Below, piece by piece: positions 9,856-16,966 of a stretch of DNA of 18,852 nucleotides. The notes under the pieces are model-generated. The model was not told the origin of the DNA, made no database searches, and saw only the letters and a program-made list of their open reading frames with translations. Both the position numbers and the translations under genes were made by a program. The first letter of the stretch is position 1. Each line of letters begins with the position of its first letter. This DNA comes from UBA6918 sp040754425. Its GTDB lineage: Bacteria > Pseudomonadota > Gammaproteobacteria > Burkholderiales > Thiobacillaceae. The DNA is taken from contig JBFMCR010000036.1 in assembly GCA_040754425.1 (NCBI GenBank), positions 1-18,852 of the forward strand, written 5' to 3'.

Positions 9856-10338
9856 ATGATCGTCATCGTCCAACGTCACACCGGAACCGAACCCGTGCAG
9901 GAACATCTGGTCCTGCCTTTCGACCTGCGCTGCAAGAGCCGCCTGCGCGCCAAGCTCGCCAGCGGCGAGGAAGCCGGGCTGTTCCTCGACCGCGGCTCCG
10001 TCCTGCGCGGCGGCGACCGGCTGCGCGGCAACGACGGGCGCATCGTCGAAGTGGTGGCGGCACCCGAGCAGCTGATCGAAGTGCGCACCGAAGATGCCGC
10101 CCTGCTGGCGCGCGCCGCCTACCATCTCGGCAACCGCCACATGCCGGTGCAGATCGGCACGGGCTGGCTGCGCCTGGCTGCCGATTCGGTGCTGAAAACC
10201 ATGCTCGAAGGCCTGGGCCTGAAGCCGGTGGAAATCGAAGGCCCGTTCGAGCCGGAAGCCGGCGCCTATGCACCGGGGCATCAGCACGGTCATTCCTCGG
10301 CGCTTTCGAAAATCCACCAGTACGGGCAGCGCGCATGA
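9856..10338 (+). CDS. ureE: Urease nickel metallochaperone UreE
   Basis: This 160-residue dimeric nickel chaperone passes nickel to UreG for urease activation. It has an N-terminal peptide-binding-like domain and a C-terminal metal-binding domain containing LGNRHMPVQI, whose His95 corresponds to the conserved interface nickel ligand of the family. The C-terminal tail is only mildly His-rich (GHQHGHSS, His142/144/146), unlike the long polyhistidine tail of the Klebsiella protein, so nickel storage capacity is probably small. Start ATG 9856 lies two bases after the ureC stop with no visible Shine-Dalgarno, suggesting coupling to ureC translation. It overlaps ureF by ATGA. Confidence 0.93.
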   Translation: MIVIVQRHTGTEPVQEHLVLPFDLRCKSRLRAKLASGEEAGLFLDRGSVLRGGDRLRGNDGRIVEVVAAPEQLIEVRTEDAALLARAAYHLGNRHMPVQIGTGWLRLAADSVLKTMLEGLGLKPVEIEGPFEPEAGAYAPGHQHGHSSALSKIHQYGQRA

Positions 10339-11015
10339 ACACGTTCGCCCTCTCCCGATTATTGCAACTGGCAAGCCCCACCCTGCCGGTGGGCGCCTAC
10401 AGCTATTCGCAGGGCTTGGAGTGGGCGGCGGAAAGCGGCACGGTGCGCAACGAGGCCAGCGCCGGCGAATGGATCGCCGATGTGCTGCGCTCCGGCGTCG
10501 GCGGCTTCGAAGCGCCGCTGCTCGCGCGCGTGATGGCAGCTGCGGATGCCGGCGACTGGCCGCGTCTTGCGGCCTTGAACGAACGCTTCATCGCCAGCCG
10601 CGAGAGCAGCGAACTGCGCACCGAGACCTTGCAGATGGGCCATTCCCTGCGCGTGCTGCTGGATGCGCTGGAAGACGTGCCGCCCGCGTTGCGCGAGGCA
10701 CTGCGCGAAATGGGCGAAGTGAGCTTCCCGCTGGTGTGGGGCTGCATCGCGGCCGCGTGGCGGATTCCCGCGCAGCAAGCGCTGACTGCCTATCTGTGGG
10801 CCTGGGCCGAGAACCAGGTGATGGCGGCGGTGAAGATCGTGCCGCTGGGCCAGACCGCGGGCCAGCGCATGCTGCATGTGCTGGGAACGGTGGTAGAACA
10901 GGTTGCCGCAGAGGCCGTGTCGCTCGACGAAGACGACTGGAGCAACTTCGCGCCCGGCTTCGCCATCGCCAGCTGCAGGCACGAAACCCAATACACAAGA
11001 CTGTTTCGCTCATAG
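10335..11015 (+). CDS. ureF: Urease accessory protein UreF
   Basis: This 226-residue all-helical accessory protein bridges UreD and UreG and gates GTP-dependent nickel delivery. The N-terminus LLQLASPTLPVGAYSYSQGLEWA and the central ASRESSELRTETLQMG are strongly conserved UreF blocks, and the end region SCRHETQYTRLFRS is also typical. The length is normal. The ATG overlaps the ureE stop by four bases. The stop is followed by a strong AGGAGG for ureG. Confidence 0.94.
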   Translation: MNTFALSRLLQLASPTLPVGAYSYSQGLEWAAESGTVRNEASAGEWIADVLRSGVGGFEAPLLARVMAAADAGDWPRLAALNERFIASRESSELRTETLQMGHSLRVLLDALEDVPPALREALREMGEVSFPLVWGCIAAAWRIPAQQALTAYLWAWAENQVMAAVKIVPLGQTAGQRMLHVLGTVVEQVAAEAVSLDEDDWSNFAPGFAIASCRHETQYTRLFRS

Positions 11016-11023
11016 GAGGCGAC

Positions 11024-11680
11024 ATGAACCAATCACAACCCCTGCGCGTCGGGCCGTTGCGTGTTGGAATTGGCGGCCCGGTCGGGTCGGGCAAGACCGC
11101 GCTGACGCTTGCGCTGTGCCGCGCCCTGCGCGAGCGCTATCAACTGGGCGTAGTGACCAACGACATCTACACCGCGGAGGACGCGCAGTTCCTGGTGCAC
11201 AACGAGGCGCTGGCGCCGGAGCGCATCCTCGGCGTGGAGACCGGCGGCTGCCCGCATACGGCGATCCGCGAGGATGCCTCGATCAACCTGGAAGCGGTGG
11301 CGCGGCTCAACGCGGCCTTCCCCGATCTCGACATCGTGTTCGTGGAAAGCGGCGGCGACAACCTGGCCGCGACCTTCAGCCCGGAACTGTCGGACCTGAC
11401 CATCTATGTGATCGACGTCTCCGCCGGCGACAAGATCCCGCGCAAGGGCGGCCCGGGCATCACCAAATCCGACCTCCTCGTGATCAACAAGATCGATCTT
11501 GCACCCATGGTGGGTGCCTCGCTGGAAGTGATGTACCGCGACGCAGGGAAAATGCGCGGCGAGCGACCCTTCGTGTTCAGCAATCTGAAAACCGGCAAGG
11601 GTCTTGACGAGATCATCGATTTCATCGAAACCCAGGGCCTGCTCAAGGGCGCCGGCGGCGTGATGAAAACTTTCATTTGA
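11024..11680 (+). CDS. ureG: Urease accessory GTPase UreG
   Basis: This 218-residue SIMIBI-class GTPase has a nickel-bound dimer that drives metal insertion into urease. Visible motifs are the P-loop GPVGSGKT (18-25), the nickel-binding CPH motif within ETGGCPHTAIREDAS (Cys76, His78), the ESGGDN switch segment and the guanine-specificity motif NKID. There is no His-rich N-terminal extension, so nickel storage by UreG is unlikely. A near-consensus Shine-Dalgarno AGGAGG at 11014-11019 sets the start. It is the last of the recognised urease genes; a small membrane-protein gene follows after 11 bases. Confidence 0.97.
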   Translation: MNQSQPLRVGPLRVGIGGPVGSGKTALTLALCRALRERYQLGVVTNDIYTAEDAQFLVHNEALAPERILGVETGGCPHTAIREDASINLEAVARLNAAFPDLDIVFVESGGDNLAATFSPELSDLTIYVIDVSAGDKIPRKGGPGITKSDLLVINKIDLAPMVGASLEVMYRDAGKMRGERPFVFSNLKTGKGLDEIIDFIETQGLLKGAGGVMKTFI

Positions 11681-11691
11681 AGGAGAACAAG

Positions 11692-11910
11692 ATGATGAAG
11701 CGATTTGCGATTCTGGCCGCCCTGTTCCCGGCCGCAGCCTCTGCCCATCCGGGACGGCATCTGTTCGATTCCGCAGTTGCGCTGATGGCGCACCTGTTGA
11801 GCGAACCGGATCATGTGGCGATGCTTGCCGGCGGGGTGGTTGCAATCGGCTGGCTGCTTGCCGCATCCCTGCGGCGTCGGCGCCACACCCCGAATCGCCG
11901 CCCTTTCTAG
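11692..11910 (+). CDS. Small HupE/UreJ-like membrane protein, urease-linked
   Basis: This 72-residue protein has a signal peptide (MMKRFAILAALFPAAASA), then HPGRHLFDSAVALMAHLLSEPDHVAMLAGG, one membrane segment (about 47-60) and an Arg-rich tail (LRRRRHTPNRR). The order AHPG...HLL..PDH.AMLAGG closely resembles the first 50 residues of HupE/UreJ nickel or cobalt permeases. Those normally have about 190 residues and six or more membrane spans, so only the His-bearing N-terminal module is present. ATG 11692 is supported by AGGAG at 11681-11685; a second ATG follows at 11695. Its position after ureG suggests a nickel-related role, which is inference. It could equally be an eroded ureJ, but the frame is intact and closes inside a neat palindrome. 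Confidence 0.7.
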   Translation: MMKRFAILAALFPAAASAHPGRHLFDSAVALMAHLLSEPDHVAMLAGGVVAIGWLLAASLRRRRHTPNRRPF

Positions 11911-11953
11911 GAGTCTGCGCGGCAGATTTGCACTCTGCCGCGCAGACTCCTAG
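11907..11953. terminator. Bidirectional 20-bp perfect palindrome between convergent genes
   Basis: The arms at 11907-11926 and 11934-11953 are exact reverse complements around a 7-nt loop (TTTGCAC). The left arm contains the TAG stop of the small urease-linked gene, and the right arm contains the stop (minus strand) of the protease gene. There is no T-tract on either strand, so termination may rely on the stem's strength or on another factor. The symmetric placement argues for a shared terminator and RNA-end stabiliser. Confidence 0.7.
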
Positions 11954-12603
11954 TAGCGCTGCGTCAGCGTCATGTTCTGGCCTTCGCGCTTCATGTCGGT
12001 GCGGTTGAGGAAGGACATGCCCAGCAGCACCGCCGGCATGCTGCTTTCCACCACCAGGCCTTCCACCTGGTTCAGGTTGATGCTGCCCACGCGCACGCTG
12101 TCGAGCATCACCCGCCAGGCCGGCACCACGCCATTGGCCGTGCCTGCGCCTACCGCCTTGCCGGCCTTGTAATCGATGCCCATGCGTTTGGCCTCGGAGG
12201 CAGGCAGCACGACGCTGGTCGCACCGGTGTCGAGCAGGAACCTCACGCTGGAACCGTTGATCGAGCCCGCCGCAATGAAATGTCCGCTCGGATCGGCCGA
12301 CAGGGTGACCGTGGCCTTGCCGCCGCCCGCGGCCGAGGCAAATGACTGGCCCATGGCCAGGGTGCGCTTTTTGCCTTCGATTTCGAACGTGGCGCTATCC
12401 GAGTCGGCGGCAAGCAGCTTGACCCCTTGCACGGTCTGGCCGACAGCGATCAGCTTGGGCGGGCTGCCGTCCACGCTGATCATGGCCTTGTCGCGAAACA
12501 GGCCCACCACCCCGATCGAGGTGGCCTGCGCCGGCATGGTCAGCAGCATGAGCAGCCATGGCATACAATGAGCGAGTAACTTGTTCCGAATGGTGTTCTG
12601 CAT
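11950..12603 (-). CDS. Retropepsin-like clan AA aspartic protease, exported
   Basis: This 217-residue protein has a hydrophobic N-terminal signal (about residues 8-27, ending PAQA), so it is secreted or anchored facing the periplasm. A first region (28-95) reads like a small SH3-like or PDZ-free adaptor (VGLFRDKAMISVDG...IAVGQTV). The retropepsin-type domain follows with the catalytic motif LLDTGATSVVLP (Asp125-Thr-Gly) and the later LLGMSFLNR. Only one DTG is present, so the enzyme would act as a homodimer. This matches the TIGR02281-type family of bacterial single-domain aspartic proteases, whose substrates are largely unknown. Start ATG 12603 is supported by AGGA five bases upstream. Its start codon touches that of the divergent glutamine amidotransferase gene. 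Confidence 0.82.
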   Translation of the reverse strand: MQNTIRNKLLAHCMPWLLMLLTMPAQATSIGVVGLFRDKAMISVDGSPPKLIAVGQTVQGVKLLAADSDSATFEIEGKKRTLAMGQSFASAAGGGKATVTLSADPSGHFIAAGSINGSSVRFLLDTGATSVVLPASEAKRMGIDYKAGKAVGAGTANGVVPAWRVMLDSVRVGSINLNQVEGLVVESSMPAVLLGMSFLNRTDMKREGQNMTLTQRY

Positions 12604-13317
12604 ATGCGTCCTGTCGTGGTGTTCCGTTTTTCCCAGGTCGAAGGTCCCGGCTACCTGGGTGAGTTCCTGACCCAAAAAGGCATTTTATGGGATCAGGTCA
12701 ATATCGATGCCGGCGATAGTGTGCCTGAAGATATCAACGGATTCTCCGGCCTGGTCTTGATGGGCGGCCCCATGAGCGTCAACGACGACCTGCCCTGGAT
12801 TCCGCCTTTGCTGCAACTGATCCGCCGGGCCGTCGACCGCGGCGTTCCCGTCTTGGGCCACTGCCTGGGCGGGCAGCTCATGAGCAAGGCCCTGGGCGGC
12901 ACGGTCGGCCCCAATGCGGTCAAGGAGATCGGCTGGGGCGGCGTATCCAAGGTGGGGCTCACCCCCGCGCCGGACTGGCTGGGTGAATTGCCGGCTTCAT
13001 TCGAGGTATTCCAGTGGCACGGCGAGACCTTTTCCATTCCGAAAGGCGCCGAGCGCCTGCTGGAAAGCCCCTTCTGTGCCAACCAGGCCTTTTTGCTCAA
13101 CGACCTGCACCTTGGCCTGCAATGCCACATCGAGATGACCGCAGCCATGATCAAGGCCTGGTGCGAAGGGGGCGCCGAAGAAATCGCCCGTGCCGCGGAC
13201 AGTCCTGCCGTGCAGCAGCCTGCCGCCATGCAGCAGGACATGGCGGCCAGACTGGAAAGACTGCACGGCATCGCGGACATCCTGTATGGCAAGTGGATAC
13301 AGGGATTGCGCGCCTGA
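12604..13317 (+). CDS. Class I glutamine amidotransferase
   Basis: This 237-residue cytoplasmic protein has the GMP-synthase-like GATase1 fold. The nucleophile elbow is GHCLGGQ (Cys87), the oxyanion strand is VLMGGPMSVND (51-61), and the triad is completed by His175 and Glu177 in QCHIEM. A further conserved WHGETF lies at about 138-143. Stand-alone members of this group hydrolyse glutamine or gamma-glutamyl amides; the acceptor is not evident from sequence. MRPVVVFRFSQVEGPGYLGEFL is a typical start for the family, so ATG 12604 is kept although no Shine-Dalgarno is visible. Its promoter must lie inside the divergent protease gene. The C-terminal 45 residues are an Ala/Gln-rich helical extension. 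Confidence 0.88.
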   Translation: MRPVVVFRFSQVEGPGYLGEFLTQKGILWDQVNIDAGDSVPEDINGFSGLVLMGGPMSVNDDLPWIPPLLQLIRRAVDRGVPVLGHCLGGQLMSKALGGTVGPNAVKEIGWGGVSKVGLTPAPDWLGELPASFEVFQWHGETFSIPKGAERLLESPFCANQAFLLNDLHLGLQCHIEMTAAMIKAWCEGGAEEIARAADSPAVQQPAAMQQDMAARLERLHGIADILYGKWIQGLRA

Positions 13318-13344
13318 ACGCGCCCGGCCGGGAACTTGGCTGAT

Positions 13345-13773
13345 ATGTTCGTGTCAGTTGGAGACATTCCGGCTTTTGGCTACACTGCGCGCGTGCACCA
13401 TCGCTTCAAACGCCACCTGCTGTTTTTCATGATGCTGATCCTGCCGTTGCAGGCGTTCGCGTCCGTGACCCTGCTCGGCTGCGAATTCGCGCGCCTTGGC
13501 GGGGAAGCGGCCCCCGTCATGGACATGGCCGGCATGCCTCACGCCATCGGCGATTGCCATGAAAGCGCGCCCGAACAGTCCGGCGCGCCCGCCGACGAGC
13601 ACCAATGCAGCCATTGCGCGGCCTGCTACCTGGCTGGGGCTTTCCCGCTTCCGGCCGCCGTCACCACTGCGGTGGCGCCCATTCCCCACACCCCCCACCT
13701 TCGGACGGCCGAGCCTTTCAGCGGCTTCATCCCCGAAGGCCCTGAACGCCCGCCCCGAACCTCTCTCGTTTAG
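13345..13773 (+). CDS. Secreted CxxCxxC protein of copper cluster, function unknown
   Basis: This 142-residue protein (from ATG 13345) has a signal-like hydrophobic segment (about 24-39, HLLFFMMLILPLQAFA), a Met/His-containing stretch (MDMAGMPHAIGDCHE, 59-73), a CSHCAAC motif (Cys88, 91, 94) and a second mildly hydrophobic region. It ends FIPEGPERPPR. I recall small DUF2946-like proteins with this layout near bacterial copper genes. The Cys/His/Met content suggests metal binding in the periplasm, but no function is established. The start is uncertain: GTG 13393 gives a better signal-peptide N-region (VHHRFKRH), and TTGGAG-17-TACACT promoter-like hexamers at 13358-13386 would favour it. It is the probable first gene of the copper cluster. 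Confidence 0.6.
   Translation: MFVSVGDIPAFGYTARVHHRFKRHLLFFMMLILPLQAFASVTLLGCEFARLGGEAAPVMDMAGMPHAIGDCHESAPEQSGAPADEHQCSHCAACYLAGAFPLPAAVTTAVAPIPHTPHLRTAEPFSGFIPEGPERPPRTSLV
13358..13386 (+). promoter_or_regulatory. Possible sigma-70 promoter of the copper cluster
   Basis: TTGGAG (13358-13363) and TACACT (13381-13386) are spaced 17 bp apart, which fits a sigma-70 promoter. If real, transcription would begin near 13393 and the first gene would start at GTG 13393 or further in. I see no clear CueR- or CopR-type operator beside it. Confidence 0.3.
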
Positions 13774-13776
13774 GCA

Positions 13777-13795
13777 CACGCCCTGACCGGGCGTG
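13777..13795 (+). promoter_or_regulatory. Small intergenic hairpin
   Basis: CACGCCC (13777-13783) pairs perfectly with GGGCGTG (13789-13795) around TGACC, four bases after a stop codon. There is no T-tract. It may be a weak attenuator or a processing stem between the first two genes of the copper cluster. Confidence 0.35.
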
Positions 13796-13860
13796 CGATT
13801 TCCGCTGGCCGCGATACACGCTTCGCGCGCCAACAATCACGCTTCAAGCGAGGGTTTGAC

Positions 13861-14136
13861 ATGCTGAAATTTTCCTTACGCCGCGCCGTGCAGTTTCTGT
13901 GCGCATGGCTCATCGTTTCCCCTGCCGCCCAGTCGGCGGAAAAGCCATCACCGGCCGAGCCTGCGCGTCCCGCGCCGGCTCCGCCCTTCGACCAATACCG
14001 CAATTTCCGCGACGAGCCGGTAGCCGACTGGCGCAAGTCCAACGACCGCGTCAACGAAGTCGGCGGCTGGCGCACCTACCTGCGCGAGTCGTTCCAGGAC
14101 GGCGGCAGCGCCGGCCATGACCGCCACCGGCACTGA
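13861..14136 (+). CDS. Small exported protein of copper cluster, function unknown
   Basis: This 91-residue protein has a signal peptide (1-26, ending AAQSA), a Pro/Ala-rich linker (29-42) and a compact conserved-looking core, YRNFRDEPVADWRKSNDRV followed by NEVGGWRTYLRE (46-76). It closes with a His-rich tail (GHDRHRH). I do not know a named family. I have an impression of similar W-R-x-x-N-D-x-V-x-x-x-G-G-W-R proteins beside TolC/copper-oxidase genes in other betaproteobacteria, but cannot verify it here. AGGG at 13851-13854 with six-base spacing supports ATG 13861. Its stop overlaps the Shine-Dalgarno of the TolC-family gene 11 bases downstream, so the two are probably co-transcribed. A periplasmic metal-related role is inference from context. 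Confidence 0.75.
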   Translation: MLKFSLRRAVQFLCAWLIVSPAAQSAEKPSPAEPARPAPAPPFDQYRNFRDEPVADWRKSNDRVNEVGGWRTYLRESFQDGGSAGHDRHRH

Positions 14137-14147
14137 AGGAGGACGCC

Positions 14148-15548
14148 ATGAGGAAACCAAACTCCATCGTGCTCGCCATGCTGTCCGCGCTGGTGCTGGG
14201 CGGCTGTGCGAGCTTTTCCGAGGACGGCGGCTTTGGCGCCATCGAATCGGCCACGCGCTCGCAACTCCAGAAGGACGTGGTGTGGGCGCGCGACGACAGC
14301 AGCCGCGAACGTGTGCAAAAACGCGTCAATGCGCTGCTGGAAAAACCGCTGTCCGCCGACGACGCGGTGCAGATCGCGCTCTTGAACAACCCCGGCCTGC
14401 AGGCGGCGCTCAACACCCTGGGGCTGGCCGAGGCCGATCGGGTGGCGGCAAGCCGCCTGCCCAACCCCGGCTTTTCTGTCGGCCGTTTGACGCGCGGCAG
14501 CGAAATCGAGTGGGAGCGCAGCCTGCACTTCAACCTGGCGCGGCTTTTGACCATGCCGATGCGCGCCGACATCGAGCAGCGCCTCTTCGAGCAGACCCGC
14601 CGCAAGCTCACGCTCGAAGTGCTGCGCCTGGCTTCCGACACGCGCAAGGCCTGGGTCGCCGCCGTGGCCGCGGCCGAAACCGCGCAGGTCCAGCGCGAAG
14701 CCATGGAAGCCGCCGAAGCCGGCGCCGAACTCGCGCGCCGCATGGCCGAGGTCGGCAACTGGAGCAAGTTGAAGTACGCGCGCGAACAGAGCTTCTATGC
14801 CGACACGGCGCTGGCCGTGGCACGCGCAGAACAGGCCAAAATCCAGGCCCAGGAGCGCCTGGCGCGCCTGCTGGGCGTGGCCGACCCTGCCAGGATGAAG
14901 CTGCCGTCGCGCCTGCCCGACCTGCCGGCAAGCCTGCCGCCGCTGGCGAATGTCGAACAACAGGCCATGGATTCGCGCCTGGATCTGCAGATGGTGAAGC
15001 TGGAAAGCGAGGCGCTGGCAAAGAACCTCGACCTCACCCGCCGCACGCGCTTCATCAACGTGCTCGAGCTCGGCGCCAGCCTCAACAGCTCGAACGAGGA
15101 ACCGGTGCAGCGCGGCTACGAAATCAGCTTCGAACTGCCGCTGTTCGACTGGGGGCAAAGCCGCGTGCTCGCTGCCGAGTCGCGCTACCGGCAGATACTG
15201 GAGCGCGCGCGCGAGACCGCGATCAACGCCCGCTCCGAAGTGCGCGAAGCCCATGCCATGCTGCAAAGCCGGTACGCCGTGGCGCGCCATGTGCGCGACG
15301 AAGTGCTGCCGCTGAAAAAGCGCATCTCCGAGGAGAACGTGCTGCGCTACAACGGCATGCTGATCGGCGTGTTCGAACTCCTGGCCGACGCGCGTTCGCA
15401 GCTTGCCGCGGTCAACACCGCCATCGAAACCAGCCGCGATTTCTGGCTCGCCGAGGCCGACCTGCAGATGGCGCTCGTCGGCACGCCCGGCAAGACCATG
15501 GTCACCAACACCGCAGCCGCGCCCAGTGACGCGGGCGGCGGTCACTGA
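14148..15548 (+). CDS. TolC-family outer-membrane efflux lipoprotein
   Basis: This 466-residue protein is an outer-membrane channel component that carries substrates from the periplasm to outside, normally as part of a tripartite pump. The N-terminus is a lipoprotein signal with lipobox LGGC (Cys20). Two long helical repeats with heptad-like Ala/Leu/Arg patterns follow (about 60-255 and 270-450). They contain the OEP-type phrases ALLNNPGLQAALNTLGLAEA and RGYEISFELPLFDWGQSRV, the latter being the strand that precedes the second coiled coil. A strong AAGGAGG (14136-14142) precedes ATG 14148. The adjacent multicopper oxidase gene starts 14 bases after its stop. No RND pump or membrane-fusion gene is present in the window, so its inner-membrane partner, if any, is elsewhere. 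Confidence 0.88.
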   Translation: MRKPNSIVLAMLSALVLGGCASFSEDGGFGAIESATRSQLQKDVVWARDDSSRERVQKRVNALLEKPLSADDAVQIALLNNPGLQAALNTLGLAEADRVAASRLPNPGFSVGRLTRGSEIEWERSLHFNLARLLTMPMRADIEQRLFEQTRRKLTLEVLRLASDTRKAWVAAVAAAETAQVQREAMEAAEAGAELARRMAEVGNWSKLKYAREQSFYADTALAVARAEQAKIQAQERLARLLGVADPARMKLPSRLPDLPASLPPLANVEQQAMDSRLDLQMVKLESEALAKNLDLTRRTRFINVLELGASLNSSNEEPVQRGYEISFELPLFDWGQSRVLAAESRYRQILERARETAINARSEVREAHAMLQSRYAVARHVRDEVLPLKKRISEENVLRYNGMLIGVFELLADARSQLAAVNTAIETSRDFWLAEADLQMALVGTPGKTMVTNTAAAPSDAGGGH

Positions 15549-15562
15549 CAAGGAAAAAAACG

Positions 15563-16948
15563 ATGACAACGAGACGCGAATTTTTCAAACTTTCAGGCGC
15601 CGTCGCCGCCGCCAGTGTCAGTCCGGCCGCCATGGCCGCACTGCCGGAAATCGTGACGACAGACAAAGCCGACACCCAGCCGCCCCTGATCCCGCCCAAC
15701 GGCCGCCCCTACAACCCGGTGGTGACGCTGAACGGCTGGACCCTCCCCTGGCGCATGAAGAACGGCGTGAAGGAATTCCACCTCGTCGCCGAGCCCGTGG
15801 TGCGCGAAATCGCCCCCGGCATGAAAGCGCATCTGTGGGGCTACAACGGCCAGTCGCCCGGCCCCACCATCGAGGTGGTGGAAGGCGACCGCGTGCGCAT
15901 TTTTGTGACCAACCGCCTGCCCGAGCACACCAGCATCCACTGGCACGGCCAGCGCCTGCCCAACGGCATGGACGGCGTGGGCGGGCTCACCCAGCCGCAG
16001 ATCAAGCCGGGCAAGACCTTCGTCTATGAATTCATCGCGCGGCGCCCCGGCACTTTCATGTACCACCCGCACGCCGACGAAATGACGCAGATGGCGATGG
16101 GCATGATGGGCTTGTGGGTGACACACCCCAGGGGCCGTCATCCGCTCATCGGCTCCGTCGATCGCGACTTCTGCTTCCTGCTCAATGCCTACGACATCGA
16201 CCCGGGCAGCTACACGCCCCAGGTCAACACCATGCTCGAATTCAACCTGTGGACCTGGAACAGCCGCGCGTTTCCCGGCATCGACAGCCTCAATGTGCGG
16301 CTCAACGACCGCGTGCGCATCCGCATGGGCAATCTCACCATGACCAACCATCCCATCCACCTGCACGGCGTGGAGTTCGAGGTCACCGGCACCGACGGTG
16401 GCCCGGTGCCGAAATCGGCGCGCTGGCCCGAGGTCACCACCGACATCGCCGTGGGCCAGATGCGCCAGATCGAGTTCGTCGCCGACGAGGAAGGAGACTG
16501 GGCCTTCCACTGCCACAAGAGCCATCACACCATGAACGCCATGGGCCACGGCGTGCCGACCATGATCGGCGTCGACCACTCGGGCCTGGCGAAGAAAATC
16601 ACCCGCGTGATTCCCGACTACATGGTGATGGGCGAGCGCGGCATGGCCGACATGGCCGAGATGGAAATGCCGCTGCCCGACAACACCCTGCCGATGATGA
16701 CCGGCCAGGGGCAGTACGGGCCCGTGGAAATGGGCGGCATGTTCTCGGTGGTGAAAGTGCGGCGCGACCAGAAGCGCGGCGACTATTCCGACCCGGGCTG
16801 GTTCAGGCATCCGCCCGGCACGGTGGCGCGCGAAGTCAGCCCGCCTGCCGAACCGGTGCGCGCGCCGCAAGCCGCCGCGCCGCAAGGCAAGGCCGGCGAT
16901 GTTGAACTGGTCGTGCGAAAACCCAATGGCCATGGCGGCCATCACTGA
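15563..16948 (+). CDS. Tat-exported multicopper oxidase (copper resistance)
   Basis: This 461-residue periplasmic oxidase probably oxidises Cu(I) to Cu(II). A twin-arginine signal (TRREFFKL at 3-10) implies folded export with copper loaded. All four copper motifs are visible: HWHG (His126, His128), HPHADE (His168, His170), HPIHLHG (His263, 266, 268) and HCHxxxHxxxxM (His316, Cys317, His318, His322, Met327). Only about 90 residues separate the second and third motifs, so it looks like two cupredoxin domains with the type 1 site in the second, not the three-domain CopA/CueO layout. After the copper sites comes a Met-rich stretch (MVMGERGMADMAEMEMP, about 354-370), as in copper-resistance oxidases, and a His-containing tail GHGGHH. 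An upstream AAGGA supports the start. Confidence 0.9.
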   Translation: MTTRREFFKLSGAVAAASVSPAAMAALPEIVTTDKADTQPPLIPPNGRPYNPVVTLNGWTLPWRMKNGVKEFHLVAEPVVREIAPGMKAHLWGYNGQSPGPTIEVVEGDRVRIFVTNRLPEHTSIHWHGQRLPNGMDGVGGLTQPQIKPGKTFVYEFIARRPGTFMYHPHADEMTQMAMGMMGLWVTHPRGRHPLIGSVDRDFCFLLNAYDIDPGSYTPQVNTMLEFNLWTWNSRAFPGIDSLNVRLNDRVRIRMGNLTMTNHPIHLHGVEFEVTGTDGGPVPKSARWPEVTTDIAVGQMRQIEFVADEEGDWAFHCHKSHHTMNAMGHGVPTMIGVDHSGLAKKITRVIPDYMVMGERGMADMAEMEMPLPDNTLPMMTGQGQYGPVEMGGMFSVVKVRRDQKRGDYSDPGWFRHPPGTVAREVSPPAEPVRAPQAAAPQGKAGDVELVVRKPNGHGGHH

Positions 16949-16966
16949 TCACGGAAGGAGCACCTT

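Noticed and set aside
14117..15529. Long alternate-frame ORF over the TolC-family gene
   Set aside because: Its product is a low-complexity Arg/Ala/Gly string; the 14148-15548 frame has a lipobox, the OEP repeats and a strong ribosome binding site.
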